64,000 nucleotides of DNA from VAZQ01 sp963841105 (GCA_963841105.1 CAWJCB010000001.1:62001-126000), one strand, 5' to 3'; counted from the first letter of the stretch, positions 33,007 to 42,557 are shown. Notes: generated by a model not told the origin, from the letters alone. Made by a program: numbers and translations.

Positions 33007-34395
33007 ATGAGTTGCAACATTGCAGATCTCTTCGCGCAGCGAGAAGCGGAGCGCTACGCGCTGCATGCTCGATATCTCAACGAGCAAATGGTTCGCGTGT
33101 TGAAGACGATAGGCTTCGATCGCGCATACCGGCGCGGCACAGGCCAGTACCTGTTCGACAACCGGGGCGAGCGATACCTCGATTTGTTGAGCGGATGGGG
33201 AGTGTTCGCCATCGGGCGTAATCACCCTGTCGTCCGCGACGCTCTCAAGGAGGTGCTCGACGCCGAATTTCCCAATCTCGTGCAAATGGACGTTTCCGCG
33301 CTGGCCGGTGTATTGGCCGAGCGCCTGCTGCGCTACACGCCTTATCTCGAGAAGGTGCTCTTCGCCAATTCCGGAACGGAGACGGTCGAAGCAGCGCTGA
33401 AATTTGCGCGCGCCGCGACCGGCCGACCGGGGATCATTTACTGCAAGCATGCCTTTCATGGGTTGTCGTACGGCTCCCTCTCCGTGAACGGCGACCCCGG
33501 CTTTCGTGCCGGCTTCGCTCCGCTCCTGGCCGAATGCGTCGAGATTCCGTTCGGCGATCTCGCCGCCCTCGAAAGAGCATTGGCGGCACGCACGGCCGCG
33601 GCGTTCATCGTCGAGCCGATCCAAGGCAAAGGCGTCATTGTTCCCGATGATGACTACCTTTGCGGCGCGCTCAAGCTTTGCCGTGCGCACGGCACCTTGT
33701 TCATTGCCGACGAAATTCAGACCGGGCTCGGTCGCACCGGTCGATTTCTTGCAATCGACCACTGGAGCATAGAGCCCGACATGGTGCTCCTCGCCAAGTC
33801 ACTCTCAGGTGGGCACGTACCGGTCGGCGCGCTCCTGACCCGGCGATGGATTTTCGAAAAGGTATTCGATCGCATGGACCGCGCCGTTGTGCATGGATCG
33901 ACCTTTGCGAAGAACGATCTTGCAATGGCGGCCGGGCTGGCGACGCTGGAGGTGATAGAATCCGAGCGGCTGACGGAGAAAGCCGCGCGCATGGGGGCAC
34001 GTCTGATGACGGCGCTGGCGACAATGGCGCAGCGCCACGAGCTCATCAAGGCGGTGCGCGGCAAAGGACTGATGATCGGAATCGAGTTCGGTGCGCCCCG
34101 ATCATTGCGGCTCAAGGCATCGTGGAACCTGCTGGAGACCGCAAGCAGCGGCCTGTTCTGTCAGTTGATCGTGATCCCCTTGCTCAAGGATCACCGCATC
34201 CTGACGCAGGTCGCAGGACACCGAAATCATACCATCAAGCTTCTGCCGCCCCTTATCCTGAGCGATAGCGACTGCGACTGGATCGAGCAATCATTTGCAA
34301 GCGTGATCGCCGACGCGCACCGCGTGCCGGGCGCAGTTTGGAATCTCGGCAAGACGCTCATCGACAATGCCGTGCGGTCGCGTGCGCGCGGCTGA
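33007..34395 (+). CDS. hpnO: Hopanoid biosynthesis aminotransferase HpnO-like
   Basis: Class III PLP aminotransferase of 462 residues, resembling HpnO, which makes aminobacteriohopanetriol. It has YLDLLSGWGVFAIGRNHP, the PLP-phosphate motif VLFANSGTETVEAALKFAR, FHGLSYGSLSVNG, the ring-nitrogen Asp (LFIADEIQTGLGRTG) and the Schiff-base Lys (VLLAKSLSGGHVPVGA). The extended N-terminus (LFAQREAERYALHARYLNEQ) and long C-terminus fit HpnO better than ornithine or acetylornithine transaminases. Its neighbour hpnG supports the hopanoid assignment. Confidence 0.82.
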   Translation: MSCNIADLFAQREAERYALHARYLNEQMVRVLKTIGFDRAYRRGTGQYLFDNRGERYLDLLSGWGVFAIGRNHPVVRDALKEVLDAEFPNLVQMDVSALAGVLAERLLRYTPYLEKVLFANSGTETVEAALKFARAATGRPGIIYCKHAFHGLSYGSLSVNGDPGFRAGFAPLLAECVEIPFGDLAALERALAARTAAAFIVEPIQGKGVIVPDDDYLCGALKLCRAHGTLFIADEIQTGLGRTGRFLAIDHWSIEPDMVLLAKSLSGGHVPVGALLTRRWIFEKVFDRMDRAVVHGSTFAKNDLAMAAGLATLEVIESERLTEKAARMGARLMTALATMAQRHELIKAVRGKGLMIGIEFGAPRSLRLKASWNLLETASSGLFCQLIVIPLLKDHRILTQVAGHRNHTIKLLPPLILSDSDCDWIEQSFASVIADAHRVPGAVWNLGKTLIDNAVRSRARG

Positions 34396-34506
34396 CAGTC
34401 GCGGCGGCGCATCGAGGGGTTGCGAAGGCGGTGCCTTTGGCGTCTCATTGCGGCAGCCGGCCCGGATTTGCGCGCGGGCGAAACTCACACGAGCGGGAGG
34501 ACGTCC

Positions 34507-35676
34507 GTGTACTGCAGCAAGATTTGCGCGACCCTGTTGCTCTGCACCACTGCCGTCGGCGGCGCCCTGGCCGCCGACCCCATCAAGATCGGCGTTGTAA
34601 CGCCGTTGACCGGCACATACGCCGGCATCGGCCAGCAGGTGCGCTGGGGCCTCGATCTTGCGGCCAAGGAGATCAATGCTGCCGGCGGCGTCATGGGCCG
34701 GACAATCGAGCTCACGTACGAGGACGAGGAGGCGAACCCTTCCGTCGCCGTGCAGAAGGCCGAGAAGCTTTTCCAGATAGGGAAGGTCGACTTTCTGACC
34801 GGGACGGTCAACTCCGGATCGACGCTGGCCGTTGGTCAGGTTGCCGAGCGCTCCGGCAAGCTCATCGCCACCACGGTCTCGTTCGCCGACTCGATCACCG
34901 GCGACAAGTGCTCGCCGAACGTGTTTCGGGTGAACGCCCGTGCTGGCCAGCAATCGGCGGCGCTGGCGAGCTGGCTGGCGCGGGAGAAGCCGCAGGCCAA
35001 GGTGTTCTATCTCGGTCCGGACTACGAGATGGGCCGCTCGACGGTCGCAGCTTTCAAGTCGAATGTCGAGCGCATCGGCGGCAGCAGCCTTGGTGAAGTG
35101 TTTGCGCCGCTCGACAGCAAGGACTACACGCAATATTTCGGTCAGCTGCGCGCGGCGAGACCGCAGGTGCTTTACACCTCCGTGGCCGGCAATGACACGG
35201 TGCGGCTGCTCACGCAGCTGCAAGAATTCGGACTGCGCGACAACATCACCGTCTTGGGCGCATCCGGCACGGTCACCTCGCAGAATATCGGCGCAATCGG
35301 CCATGCCGCCGAAGGCTTCGTGACCGGCGTCGGATACTCCGCGGAGATCGACAGCCCGGAGAACAAGAAGTTCGTGGAGGCGTTTCGCGCTGCTGACAAG
35401 GCCGACCCGGATCTCTATGGCGCCGACTCCTACGGCTTGGTTTACGCGTACAAAGCGGCGGTCGAGAAAGTAAGCTCCACCGACACGGACCGCGTGCGCG
35501 AAGGACTGCGCGGACTGAAATGGATGACCCCACAAGGCGAAAAGACGATTCGCGCCAGCGATCACCAGGCCGTGCAAACCATGTACGTCGTGAAGGTCAC
35601 CGGCGGGCAGTTCAAGATCGTTGCAAAGGTGGCGGGAGAGGATGCCATCGGCAAGGACGAGTGCTCGCGGTTCTGA
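34507..35676 (+). CDS. Branched-chain amino acid-type ABC transporter substrate-binding protein
   Basis: A 389-residue periplasmic binding protein of the Peripla_BP_6 family. A GTG start behind GGGAGG gives a signal peptide (ICATLLLCTTAVGGALAADP) and then the characteristic opening IKIGVVTPLTGTYAGIGQQ, with AAKEINAAGGVMGRTIEL and the domain-two block QVLYTSVAGNDTVRLL. Substrates of this group include branched-chain amino acids, aromatic acids and amides. No permease follows directly; livHMGF lacking a binding protein lies 14.8 kb downstream on the same strand. Confidence 0.88.
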   Translation: MYCSKICATLLLCTTAVGGALAADPIKIGVVTPLTGTYAGIGQQVRWGLDLAAKEINAAGGVMGRTIELTYEDEEANPSVAVQKAEKLFQIGKVDFLTGTVNSGSTLAVGQVAERSGKLIATTVSFADSITGDKCSPNVFRVNARAGQQSAALASWLAREKPQAKVFYLGPDYEMGRSTVAAFKSNVERIGGSSLGEVFAPLDSKDYTQYFGQLRAARPQVLYTSVAGNDTVRLLTQLQEFGLRDNITVLGASGTVTSQNIGAIGHAAEGFVTGVGYSAEIDSPENKKFVEAFRAADKADPDLYGADSYGLVYAYKAAVEKVSSTDTDRVREGLRGLKWMTPQGEKTIRASDHQAVQTMYVVKVTGGQFKIVAKVAGEDAIGKDECSRF

Positions 35677-35759
35677 CGCGGCATTTTTTCAAATCATCCC
35701 GGCGTCATTCCGGGGGCGAGGCCATCGATCTCGGGGTCACCCGAGATCGGCATCATAAA

Positions 35760-35864
35760 TTGCCCAAGTCGGCTACAGCATGGATCGCCAGCATTGGAGT
35801 GGATTCCAAGCTGTTCGGCACCCATTCGCTGCGGCGCACAAAGGCGACGTTGAAATCCCCATAG
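35760..35864 (+). pseudogene. Fragment of a tyrosine recombinase (integrase)
   Basis: Thirty-four codons read SATAWIASIGVDSKLFGTHS then LRRTKATL before a stop. The HSLRRTKATL block is the conserved His-x-x-Arg region of phage-type integrases; the second His and the Tyr nucleophile are missing. It lies in the spacer after the binding protein gene; just before it, GATCTCGGG (35727) and CCCGAGATC (35740) form a hairpin. The rest of 35865-36091 shows no gene. Confidence 0.65.
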
Positions 35865-36091
35865 TTCGAGCGCGCGCGGCACCGACGACCTTCATCACGC
35901 GCGGTTTCCTCCCTTGGAGGTACGCCGGCCGCTAGAGTGCGTGGCCGCGTTCGGGACGGCCGGCATCCGAAAACCTTCACAGGAGGAGACATTCCGTGGT
36001 TCTCCCGGCGCACCGCGAAGTAGGTTCACAGACCCCCTGACCGCGATACGCCATTTTGGGTAGGATACGGTGCTCGAACCGGTGGGAGCGC

Positions 36092-37090
36092 ATGCGATTC
36101 AATAATTTTGGACGGCGTGAGTTCTTCTCGCTTCTCGGCGGCGCGGCTGCGGCGTGGCCGCTCGGCGCGTCAGCCCAGCAGCTCGCAATGCCGGTGGTTG
36201 GATTCATGAGTTCGAGGTCCGCTGACGATTCCGTGCGCGTCGTGGCCGCCTTCCGCCAGGCCGTCGCGGAGGCCGGCTACGTCGAAGGCCGGAACGTGGC
36301 GATAGAATTCCGCTGGGCGCAGGGTCAATTCGATCGATTGCCGGCGCTCGCAGCGGAACTCGTTCGCCGCCCCGTGGCCGTGCTGGCAGCGGTTGGTGGA
36401 TTCCAGACGCCCCGCGCGGCAAAGGCAGCAACGACCACCATTCCGATCGTCTTCGGGATAGGCGAGGACCCAGTCAAGGAAGGGCTCGTCCCTAGTCTTA
36501 ATCGGCCTGGCGCAAACATAACCGGCGCTACCTTTTTTACTGCCCTGCTGGGAGCAAAGCGGCTCGGGTTACTACGGGAACTCGTTCCCAAGGCCGAGGT
36601 TATCGCACTGCTTGTGAACCAGGACAGTTCGCAAGGACAAGGACAGACGAGAGATGTGCAGGAGGCGGCGCGCGGCCTTGGACAAAGACTTGTTGTTCTG
36701 CATGGTGGCTCGGACGAGGATATAGACGCGGCCTTCGCCAGCCTTGCCCAGCAACAGGTGGGTGCGCTCTTGGTTGGTTCCGATCCGTTCTTCGACCCAA
36801 GGCGAGATCGACTGATTGCGTTAGCGGCGCGACATGCGGTGCCGGCGATCTACCAGTTTCGTGATTATGCGTCAGCGGGCGGTCTGATGAGCTATGGCGC
36901 CAGCATTACGGACCTGTATCAGCAAGTTGGCGTCTACGTCGGCCGGATTCTCAAGGGGGACAAGCCCGCTGACCTACCGGTCATGCTACCGACCAAGTTC
37001 GAGCTGGTGATCAACCTCAAGACTGCAAGGACGCTCGGCATCGACATCTCCGCCAATTTGCTCTCTCTTGCTGACGAGGTGATCGAATAG
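36092..37090 (+). CDS. PF04392-family ABC transporter substrate-binding protein
   Basis: A 332-residue exported binding protein of the ABC_sub_bind family, strongly expanded in this bacterial group. A twin-arginine-like signal (FGRREFFSLLGGAAAAWPLG, cleavage near ASAQQ) precedes VGFMSSRSADDSV, FRQAVAEAGYVEGRNVAIE, RWAQGQFDRLPALAAELV and the C-terminal PADLPVMLPTKFELVINLKT. No ABC permease or ATPase accompanies it. ATG 36092 follows GGGAG. A decayed relative lies at 42030-42557. Confidence 0.88.
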   Translation: MRFNNFGRREFFSLLGGAAAAWPLGASAQQLAMPVVGFMSSRSADDSVRVVAAFRQAVAEAGYVEGRNVAIEFRWAQGQFDRLPALAAELVRRPVAVLAAVGGFQTPRAAKAATTTIPIVFGIGEDPVKEGLVPSLNRPGANITGATFFTALLGAKRLGLLRELVPKAEVIALLVNQDSSQGQGQTRDVQEAARGLGQRLVVLHGGSDEDIDAAFASLAQQQVGALLVGSDPFFDPRRDRLIALAARHAVPAIYQFRDYASAGGLMSYGASITDLYQQVGVYVGRILKGDKPADLPVMLPTKFELVINLKTARTLGIDISANLLSLADEVIE

Positions 37091-37247
37091 CGGGGCGCTG
37101 ATGTCTCTTTCGTGCCAAGAGGAGACATTCGCCGGTTCCCGACAAGATTATTTGAGTGGCGTTCATCAGGCGGCCCGCAGCCACGGCCGCGGCCATCTGT
37201 TGCGAGCCACCGTTGCGCGCGCATGTGGGAGCGAGCCTTCCGGACCC

Positions 37248-37478
37248 TTACTTAATTGGCGACGGGCTCGTCCAATGCTCCTGCGCAACGGCATCGGTCC
37301 ATGCCGATCCTAGTTGTAGTAACATAAGCCAAGTCTCCGCGAGCTTGCCAGACTCGATCCGGTAGACCTGCATGCCCGCTCGGGTGCGCGTTTCGCCGGT
37401 ATTTGGATCAGTCCACTTAAGCGTAAAGCGGAACCACGCGCGGTCGCCCTCGAAGGAGTGATCGTACACAACGAAGCG
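37248..37478 (-). pseudogene. SnoaL/NTF2-like protein truncated by an insertion sequence
   Basis: Only the C-terminal ~73 residues remain (VYDHSFEGDRAWFRFTLKWT, AGMQVYRIESGKLAETWLML), typical of the SnoaL-like polyketide cyclase/NTF2 fold. The open frame is lost at the left end of the IS256-family element at 37479. The missing N-terminal part is not visible on the far side of the element. Confidence 0.65.
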
Positions 37479-38876
37479 GAGCTATGGGCGAAAGTTGGTG
37501 ACGGCATGACGGGGTAAGGCGGCGTATCGTGGGGGTGTTCGACGCCTCCACTTCTCCACCGAAGGAGTGATACGCCGTGACCGAGACTAGAGTTTTTCAA
37601 CTCTCCCAGCCAGGGACATTCGCCGATCCGCTAACTGAGGTGCTTCGCAACGGCGCGCGAGCGTTGTTGGCGCAGGCCGTCGAGACCGAGGTTGCAGCCT
37701 TGCTCGGTAACCATGCCGACAAGCTGACCGACGACGGGCGCCAGCGGCTGGTGCGCCACGGACATCTGCCGGAACGCGAGATCATGACCGGCATCGGTCC
37801 GGTAGCGGTGCGCTGTCCGCGCGTGCGCGACCGTGTTGGTCAAGGTTCCGAGCGCATCCGCTTTTCGTCGGCGATTCTACCTCCCTACGCGCGCCGGTCG
37901 AAGAGCCTCGAAGTGTTGATCCCGATCCTCTACCTCAAGGGCGTGTCCACCGGCGACTTCGAGGAAGCGCTCGTCGCATTGCTCGGCAAGGATGCCGGCG
38001 GGCTCTCGGCCACGACGGTCGGGCGGCTCAAGGACGCCTGGTCAGACGAGCACCTGCGCTGGAGCAAGCGCGATCTCTCGCGCCAAGCGCTACGTCTACT
38101 TCTGGGCCGACGGCATCCACGTGCAGGCCCGCCTGGAGGACGATGCGCAGTGCCTGCTGGTCATCATTGGCGCCACCCCGGAGGGCAAGAAGGAGCTCGT
38201 CGGCCTCATCGACGGCGTGCGTGAGAGCGCCCAATCCTGGAGGGAGTTGCTCCTCGACCTGAAGCGGCGCGGACTTGCGATGGCGCCCGAAGCTCGCGGT
38301 CGCCGACGGCGCGCTCGGCTTCTGGCAGGCGATCGAGGAAGTGTGGCCGAAGACCCGCGGCCAGCGCTGCTGGGTACACAAGACCGCCAATGTCTTAAAC
38401 AAGCTGCCGAAGAGCCAGCACACGAAAGCCAAGCAGGCGCTCCAGGAGATCTGGATGGCTGAGACCGAGAAGGATGCGCTCGCAGCGTTCGACGCTTTCG
38501 TCGAGACCTGGGGCGTCAAATACGACAGGGCGGTCGAGTGCCTGATCAAGGATCGCGACGCGCTGTTGGCCTTTTACGACTTCCCCGCCGAGCACTGGAA
38601 ACATTTGCGCACGACCAACGTCATCGAAAGCTCGTTCGCGACCATTCGCCATCGCACGGTACGCTCCAAGGGATGTCTTTCGAATAAGACCGCGCTCGCC
38701 ATGATCTTCAAGCTCGCCGAGGCTGCCGAGAAGAGCTGGCGTCGCCTCGATGGCCGCAACCAGTTGCCGAAAGTCATACTCGGTGTAAAGTTCACCGATG
38801 GAATCGAGGTCGTCAGATCGCAAGCTCAAGCCGCTGCCGCCTGATCCCTTCCGTCACCAAAATTCGGCGATAGCTC
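37479..38876 (+). mobile_element. IS256-family insertion sequence
   Basis: A 1,398-base element bounded by 26-base imperfect terminal inverted repeats: 37479-37504 (GAGCTATGGGCGAAAGTTGG...) and 38851-38876, matching at 22 of 26 positions. It encodes one transposase. No target-site duplication is visible: the flanking octamers ACGAAGCG and TAATGCCC do not match. That suggests a deletion or rearrangement after insertion. Confidence 0.82.
37577..38844 (+). CDS. IS256-family (mutator-type) transposase, two frameshifts as given
   Basis: A DDE transposase spread over three frames. Part 1 from GTG 37577 covers the N-terminus (LLAQAVETEVAALLGNHADK, PILYLKGVSTGDFEEAL); part 2 has the first catalytic Asp region (YVYFWADGIHVQARLED, LVIIGATPEGKKELVGL); part 3 has LAVADGALGFWQAIEEVWP (second Asp), RCWVHKTANVLNKLP and the C-terminal RTTNVIESSFATIRHRT with the catalytic Glu. 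One extra base near 38081 and one in the CCC at 38286-38288 account for both shifts. Restored length fits about 420 residues. Confidence 0.85.
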
Positions 38877-38908
38877 TAATGCCCCCGCGGCATCATAAAG
38901 ATCTACGA

Positions 38909-38940
38909 CAGGGTTGCCTCGATTGGCAGCCCTGTTTTTT
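38909..38940 (+). terminator. Intrinsic terminator outside the right end of the IS256 element
   Basis: CAGGGTTGCC (38909-38918) pairs with GGCAGCCCTG (38925-38934) with one G-T pair, followed by TTTTTT (38935-38940). It lies 33 bases beyond the IS and has no intact + strand gene of its own upstream, so it may be the leftover end of a lost gene. The spacer 38941-39165 is distinctly AT-richer than the window average and shows no gene I can support. Confidence 0.75.
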
Positions 38941-39165
38941 GTATGATTATCATCGATACCTTGGAATGAGTACGACATGGTAATGCCGAAATACTCTGCA
39001 GAAAAGCGGAGAAATTCCTACGCACATCCAGATCGCACAAAGGACATTGTGCAACTTTCTCACACACCAATGGAACTGAGTAAAGTCTTTCTCAAACTGA
39101 TATACTCCCACAAAGGAGACGGATGGCGCAGGGGCACTCCGTCTCAGTCTCTCAACAGATTTTAC

Positions 39166-40380
39166 CTAACACACTCTCACATTCAGGATTTTCTGCACCG
39201 GCTTCGAACCTAACCGGTGAGCCTCGGGCATACTCGAGCCCAGCAGAGGACGCAGGTAAAGCCGGAACTCATCGGTAACATCGGTGCCGTTGGCGCTGAT
39301 GAATGCGTCAGGCATCGTCCGCGTCTTGCCTGCCACTTCAGTCAGCGCGGTGAGCTTGTAGCCAACCGCGTAGGAACCGGTTCGGTGGATGGTCACTGAG
39401 CCGTCCGGCGCACCCCGCATCGCGTACTGCACGGCCTTCTTGCCGACCTCACGCGCTTCGCGTTGGTCGACGTCGGACACGCAGCCGAGGAAGGACCGTT
39501 GCAGATAGCCGAGCGTATCGCCACGGACACGCTTGATTTTCAGCTTGGACTTGATCTCCTCGCAGAGGAGATCGGCCAGCGCCCCGGTACCAGAGAGCTG
39601 AATGTTGTGGTGTTCGTCGCGCTCGATGTTTTTCCCGAGTTGGCTCACAATCGGCGTGCCAGAGGCATCGTGGATGCCCTCGGACACTGCGATCATGCAG
39701 CGGCCGAAGCGCTCGTGGGCGGCCTTCACGTCCGCGAGGAATTTCTCCAACACGAACACGCGTTCAGGCAGATAGATCAGATGCGGGCCATCGTCGGGAT
39801 ATTTCCTGGCCAGCGCCGAGGCAGCAGTCAAGAAGCCCGCATGCCGGCCCATGACGACCGCGAGGTAGACGCCGGGCATTGCCGCGTTGTCGAGATTGGT
39901 GCCCGCAAATGCCTGGGTGACGAAGCGCGCCGCCGACGGGAATCCTGGTGTGTGATCGTTGCACATCAGGTCATTGTCAACGGTCTTCGGGACGTGGATA
40001 CAGCACAGCGGGTAGCCAGCCTTGCGTGCCTCCTCGCTGACGATGCGTAGAGTATCGGCGGTATCATTGCCGCCGATATAGAAGAAGTAGCCGATTCCGT
40101 GCGCCTGCAAGACCCTGAGGATCTCTTGGCAGTACCTGGTGTCTGGCCTGTCACGCGTCGAACCGAGTGCCGCCCCCGACATGGCCGCGACCAGTTCGAT
40201 CTGCTGCGTAGTCTCCTGCCCCAAGTCAACAATGTTTTCGGGGGAGATACCGGCAACGCCGTGGCAAGCGCCGTAGACAGACTCGATATTGCTGAAGCGA
40301 CGTGCTTCGAGTACAACGCCGGCTAGCGACTGATTGATGACAGCCGTTGGGCCGCCACCTTGAGCGACCAAAGCTTTCAT
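39166..40380 (-). CDS. pfp: 6-phosphofructokinase, pyrophosphate-dependent type
   Basis: A 404-residue glycolytic enzyme phosphorylating fructose-6-phosphate. It opens with the nucleotide/PPi loop VAQGGGPTAVINQSL and has IGGNDTADT and HVPKTVDNDL; Lys in the PKTVDND motif is the mark of the PPi-using group, while the usual GGDD reads GGND. Further sugar-phosphate contacts are in VVMGRHAGFLTAASAL and VSEGIHD. The ATG follows AAGGAGG. Both flanks are AT-rich, unlike its neighbours, and the gene sits in the accessory block, suggesting acquisition by transfer. The cofactor is inferred from motifs. Confidence 0.85.
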   Translation of the reverse strand: MKALVAQGGGPTAVINQSLAGVVLEARRFSNIESVYGACHGVAGISPENIVDLGQETTQQIELVAAMSGAALGSTRDRPDTRYCQEILRVLQAHGIGYFFYIGGNDTADTLRIVSEEARKAGYPLCCIHVPKTVDNDLMCNDHTPGFPSAARFVTQAFAGTNLDNAAMPGVYLAVVMGRHAGFLTAASALARKYPDDGPHLIYLPERVFVLEKFLADVKAAHERFGRCMIAVSEGIHDASGTPIVSQLGKNIERDEHHNIQLSGTGALADLLCEEIKSKLKIKRVRGDTLGYLQRSFLGCVSDVDQREAREVGKKAVQYAMRGAPDGSVTIHRTGSYAVGYKLTALTEVAGKTRTMPDAFISANGTDVTDEFRLYLRPLLGSSMPEAHRLGSKPVQKILNVRVC

Positions 40381-40708
40381 ATGGCCTCCTTATATTCTCT
40401 CTGGGTTTGTGAAGAAACTTGGAATGTATCCCAGGCCATCGTACTAGACGCGGTTGGATGAGGCATTGAGATGATTCATTTGCCGTTTGCCGCAACAATT
40501 TTTTTCTTCAGAGACTCGATATGGGCCTTATGCTTGCTGAACAATTGATGCGAGCGCATCCTGCAAAATCTCAAATGCGTCGAGAATCGTTTCTCGGGCG
40601 TTTTTTCTTCATGACTCCCTCGTTGGGTCAAAAAATTGAAGCTGTCCCTACTCAAAACTCCGAATCGCAGAGAAGACCCAGAGTTTTTTGCGTCGCGCCC
40701 ATACCGTC
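40381..40708. other. AT-rich gene-free spacer upstream of the phosphofructokinase gene
   Basis: This 328-base stretch is noticeably AT-richer than most of the window and probably contains the phosphofructokinase promoter. A possible small frame (MGLMLAEQLMRAHPAKS) has no ribosome site. A hairpin CGAGAA-TCGT-TTCTCG (40581-40596) followed by GGCGTTTTTT resembles a weak + strand terminator. Confidence 0.5.
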
Positions 40709-41170
40709 ATGGGCATGATCACGATTCTTTCTGCCCTCCTATCCCTGCTCTCGTTCCGCCTTCGTAGCCGCGCCTCCCTCGAACTTGAGGTTGTCGCGCT
40801 TCGGCATCAAGTAGCTGTCCCTGCGGCAGCAACGCTCGGGTCGGCTTCGGCTCTTCCGCGCAGACCGACTCCTGTGGGTGTGGCTATATCGGATCTGGCC
40901 GCGGGCCTTGCACGCGATGGTGCTGGTGAAGCCGGCAACGGTTGTCTTGTGGCAACGCAAGGGTTTTCGGCTCTATTGGCGGTGGCGATCAAGATCGCGC
41001 CAGATTGGCCGGCCAAAGATGAGCACGGAATCCGGAAACTGATCCGCCAGATGAGCGTCGCCAACCCCATCTGGGGGGCGCCTCGCATTCACGGCGAACT
41101 GCTCATGCTCGGTATTCAAGTCAGCCAAGCCACCGTTGGGAGATACATGCCGTGGCGACCTGCGGGCAAG
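40709..41170 (+). pseudogene. Decayed integrase-type transposase, N-terminal part
   Basis: Three pieces of an rve-type (IS481/IS3-like) transposase: TILSALLSLLSFRLRSRASL and LEVVALRHQVAV in one frame; RLLWVWLYRIWPRALHAMVL and KPATVVLWQRKGFRLYWRWR in the next; then IRQMSVANPIWGAPRIHGEL and SQATVGRYMPWRP back in the first. One insertion and one deletion separate them, and the catalytic DDE domain is missing. The following 41171-41452 has only unassignable scraps. Confidence 0.7.
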
Positions 41171-41452
41171 ATCATCGCTTTCCCCCGAGGTCGGAGGACT
41201 GCATCATCGCTACGAACGACGGGCCGCCTAAGCTGCCATCGCGACGACGCATGCGCCCGGTCCGGGCGTGAAAGTCTGGTTTCGATCTGCGACCAATCCA
41301 CTCGATGCAATTGCGCCCAGCAGCCGCACAACGTGCTCAGGTCCTGACACTGCCAGATTATTCTATTGGTCCGAGCAAAATCGTCAGCTTCGTACTTCAT
41401 TGGTGAACCATTTCGCCAGGGTTGTTAGCCATTGCATTCTTGATAGGAAGCC

Positions 41453-41698
41453 ATGAAACAAATCTTTTTCGCTATCATGACCGCGGCTCTATGGATCGGC
41501 GCCGCAATGGCGCAGGAGACGTGCGCAAGCAAAGCGGTTGACAAAAATGGCAAGCCCCTAGCTGGCGCTGCGCTCAACAGCTTCGTCAAGAAATGCAAAC
41601 GGGAGACATGCTTGCCAAAAGCGGTGAGTGCGAAAGGCAAGAAACTGTCCGGCGCGGCCAAAAACAGTTTCATGCGGAAATGTACGAAGGACGCCTGA
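41453..41698 (+). CDS. PsiF repeat protein, exported
   Basis: An 81-residue protein with a signal peptide (MKQIFFAIMTAALWIGAAMA) and two tandem PsiF repeats: CASKAVDKNGKPLAGAALNS-FVKKC and CLPKAVSAKGKKLSGAAKNS-FMRKC, each with a conserved Cys pair. The prototype is induced by phosphate starvation in E. coli; molecular role unknown. The ATG follows ATAGGAAG. Probably periplasmic. Confidence 0.8.
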   Translation: MKQIFFAIMTAALWIGAAMAQETCASKAVDKNGKPLAGAALNSFVKKCKRETCLPKAVSAKGKKLSGAAKNSFMRKCTKDA

Positions 41699-41740
41699 CT
41701 CGGGAGTCGGTTTATGCCGCCGCTCTTTCAGGGAACTCCG

Positions 41741-41989
41741 TTAAGTGGGCGTGTCAACAGCGATAACATCGTTCTGAATGATAGCGGTCCATTCGCAGAG
41801 TTCACCGGGCTTCATTCTTAGAATTTGAATGACAGTTTCGGGCACAATTTTTCGTGACAAGATATTCCCCTTCGGCTGTTTTTTTCGCAAATATTCTCGA
41901 GCTCTAATTTCGTCCGGCTCGGCTACCATAAATTGGCGCACGCAACCGCTGTCCTCAAGCCAGAATTGCCATCCTCCAGAGCTTTCCAT
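41741..41989 (-). CDS. Small hypothetical protein
   Basis: An 82-residue frame (MESSGGWQFWLEDSGCVRQF through WTAIIQNDVIAVDTPT) with a balanced composition and an Arg/Lys-rich middle (EIRAREYLRKKQPKG). No membrane helix or signal peptide. It lies between the PsiF-like gene and the end of a decayed binding-protein gene and I recognise no family; it may be a chance frame, but its amino acid use is protein-like. Confidence 0.4.
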   Translation of the reverse strand: MESSGGWQFWLEDSGCVRQFMVAEPDEIRAREYLRKKQPKGNILSRKIVPETVIQILRMKPGELCEWTAIIQNDVIAVDTPT

Positions 41990-42029
41990 CAGTCAGTGGT
42001 TCCACGAGTTTGTTCAGAACGGCACTTGC

Positions 42030-42557
42030 CTACTCGATCACCTCTTCGGCGGCTATAAGCAGCTTGTCCGGCAGGGTCAGGCCGAGCGCCTTCGCCGTCT
42101 TGAGATTGATGATCAGTTCGAACCTGGTTGGTCGCGAGACCGGCAGGTCGGCGGACTTCTCGCCCTTGAGGACGGGCCCGTATAAACGCCGGATTGGCGG
42201 TACGCGTCGGGTGCAGCAGCTCCAGCTTCTTCGGCTCTAACGTGGCGTTAAACAGATTGACGCCCGTGGCGTTGCCACCGGGCCGATTGAAGCTCGCAAC
42301 CAGGCCGAGCTGGACCGGGTCACCGCCTCCGATGAAGACAATCGGGATCTTCGTCGTCGCGGCCCTTGCCACCAGCGCACCGGGAATGGTAGCCGCATAG
42401 ATCACGACGGCCTGGCCGTGGACCAGTTCGGCAGCGAGGGCCGGTAGCCGACCGAATTGACCCTCTGCCCGCCGGTTTTCGACGGCTGCTGCGCGCAAGC
42501 AACGAGCGACCAAATCGCGGTCCCACCGAGAATGTTCAGAAACGATCGCCGCCTCAT
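42030..42557 (-). pseudogene. Decayed PF04392-family substrate-binding protein
   Basis: The start MRRRSFLNILGGTAIWSLVA is intact; a frameshift leads to EGQFGRLPALAAELVHGQAV and TTKIPIVFIGGGDPVQLGLV; then about 130 codons are missing and the frame changes to GPVLKGEKSADLPVSRPTRF, ending LLIAAEEVIE at 42030. These blocks align in order with the intact paralogue at 36092-37090. The gene is clearly non-functional. Confidence 0.82.

Noticed and set aside
38977..39213. Small + strand frame in the AT-rich spacer beside the phosphofructokinase gene
   Set aside because: No ribosome site, overlaps the end of the convergent gene, no protein-like pattern.
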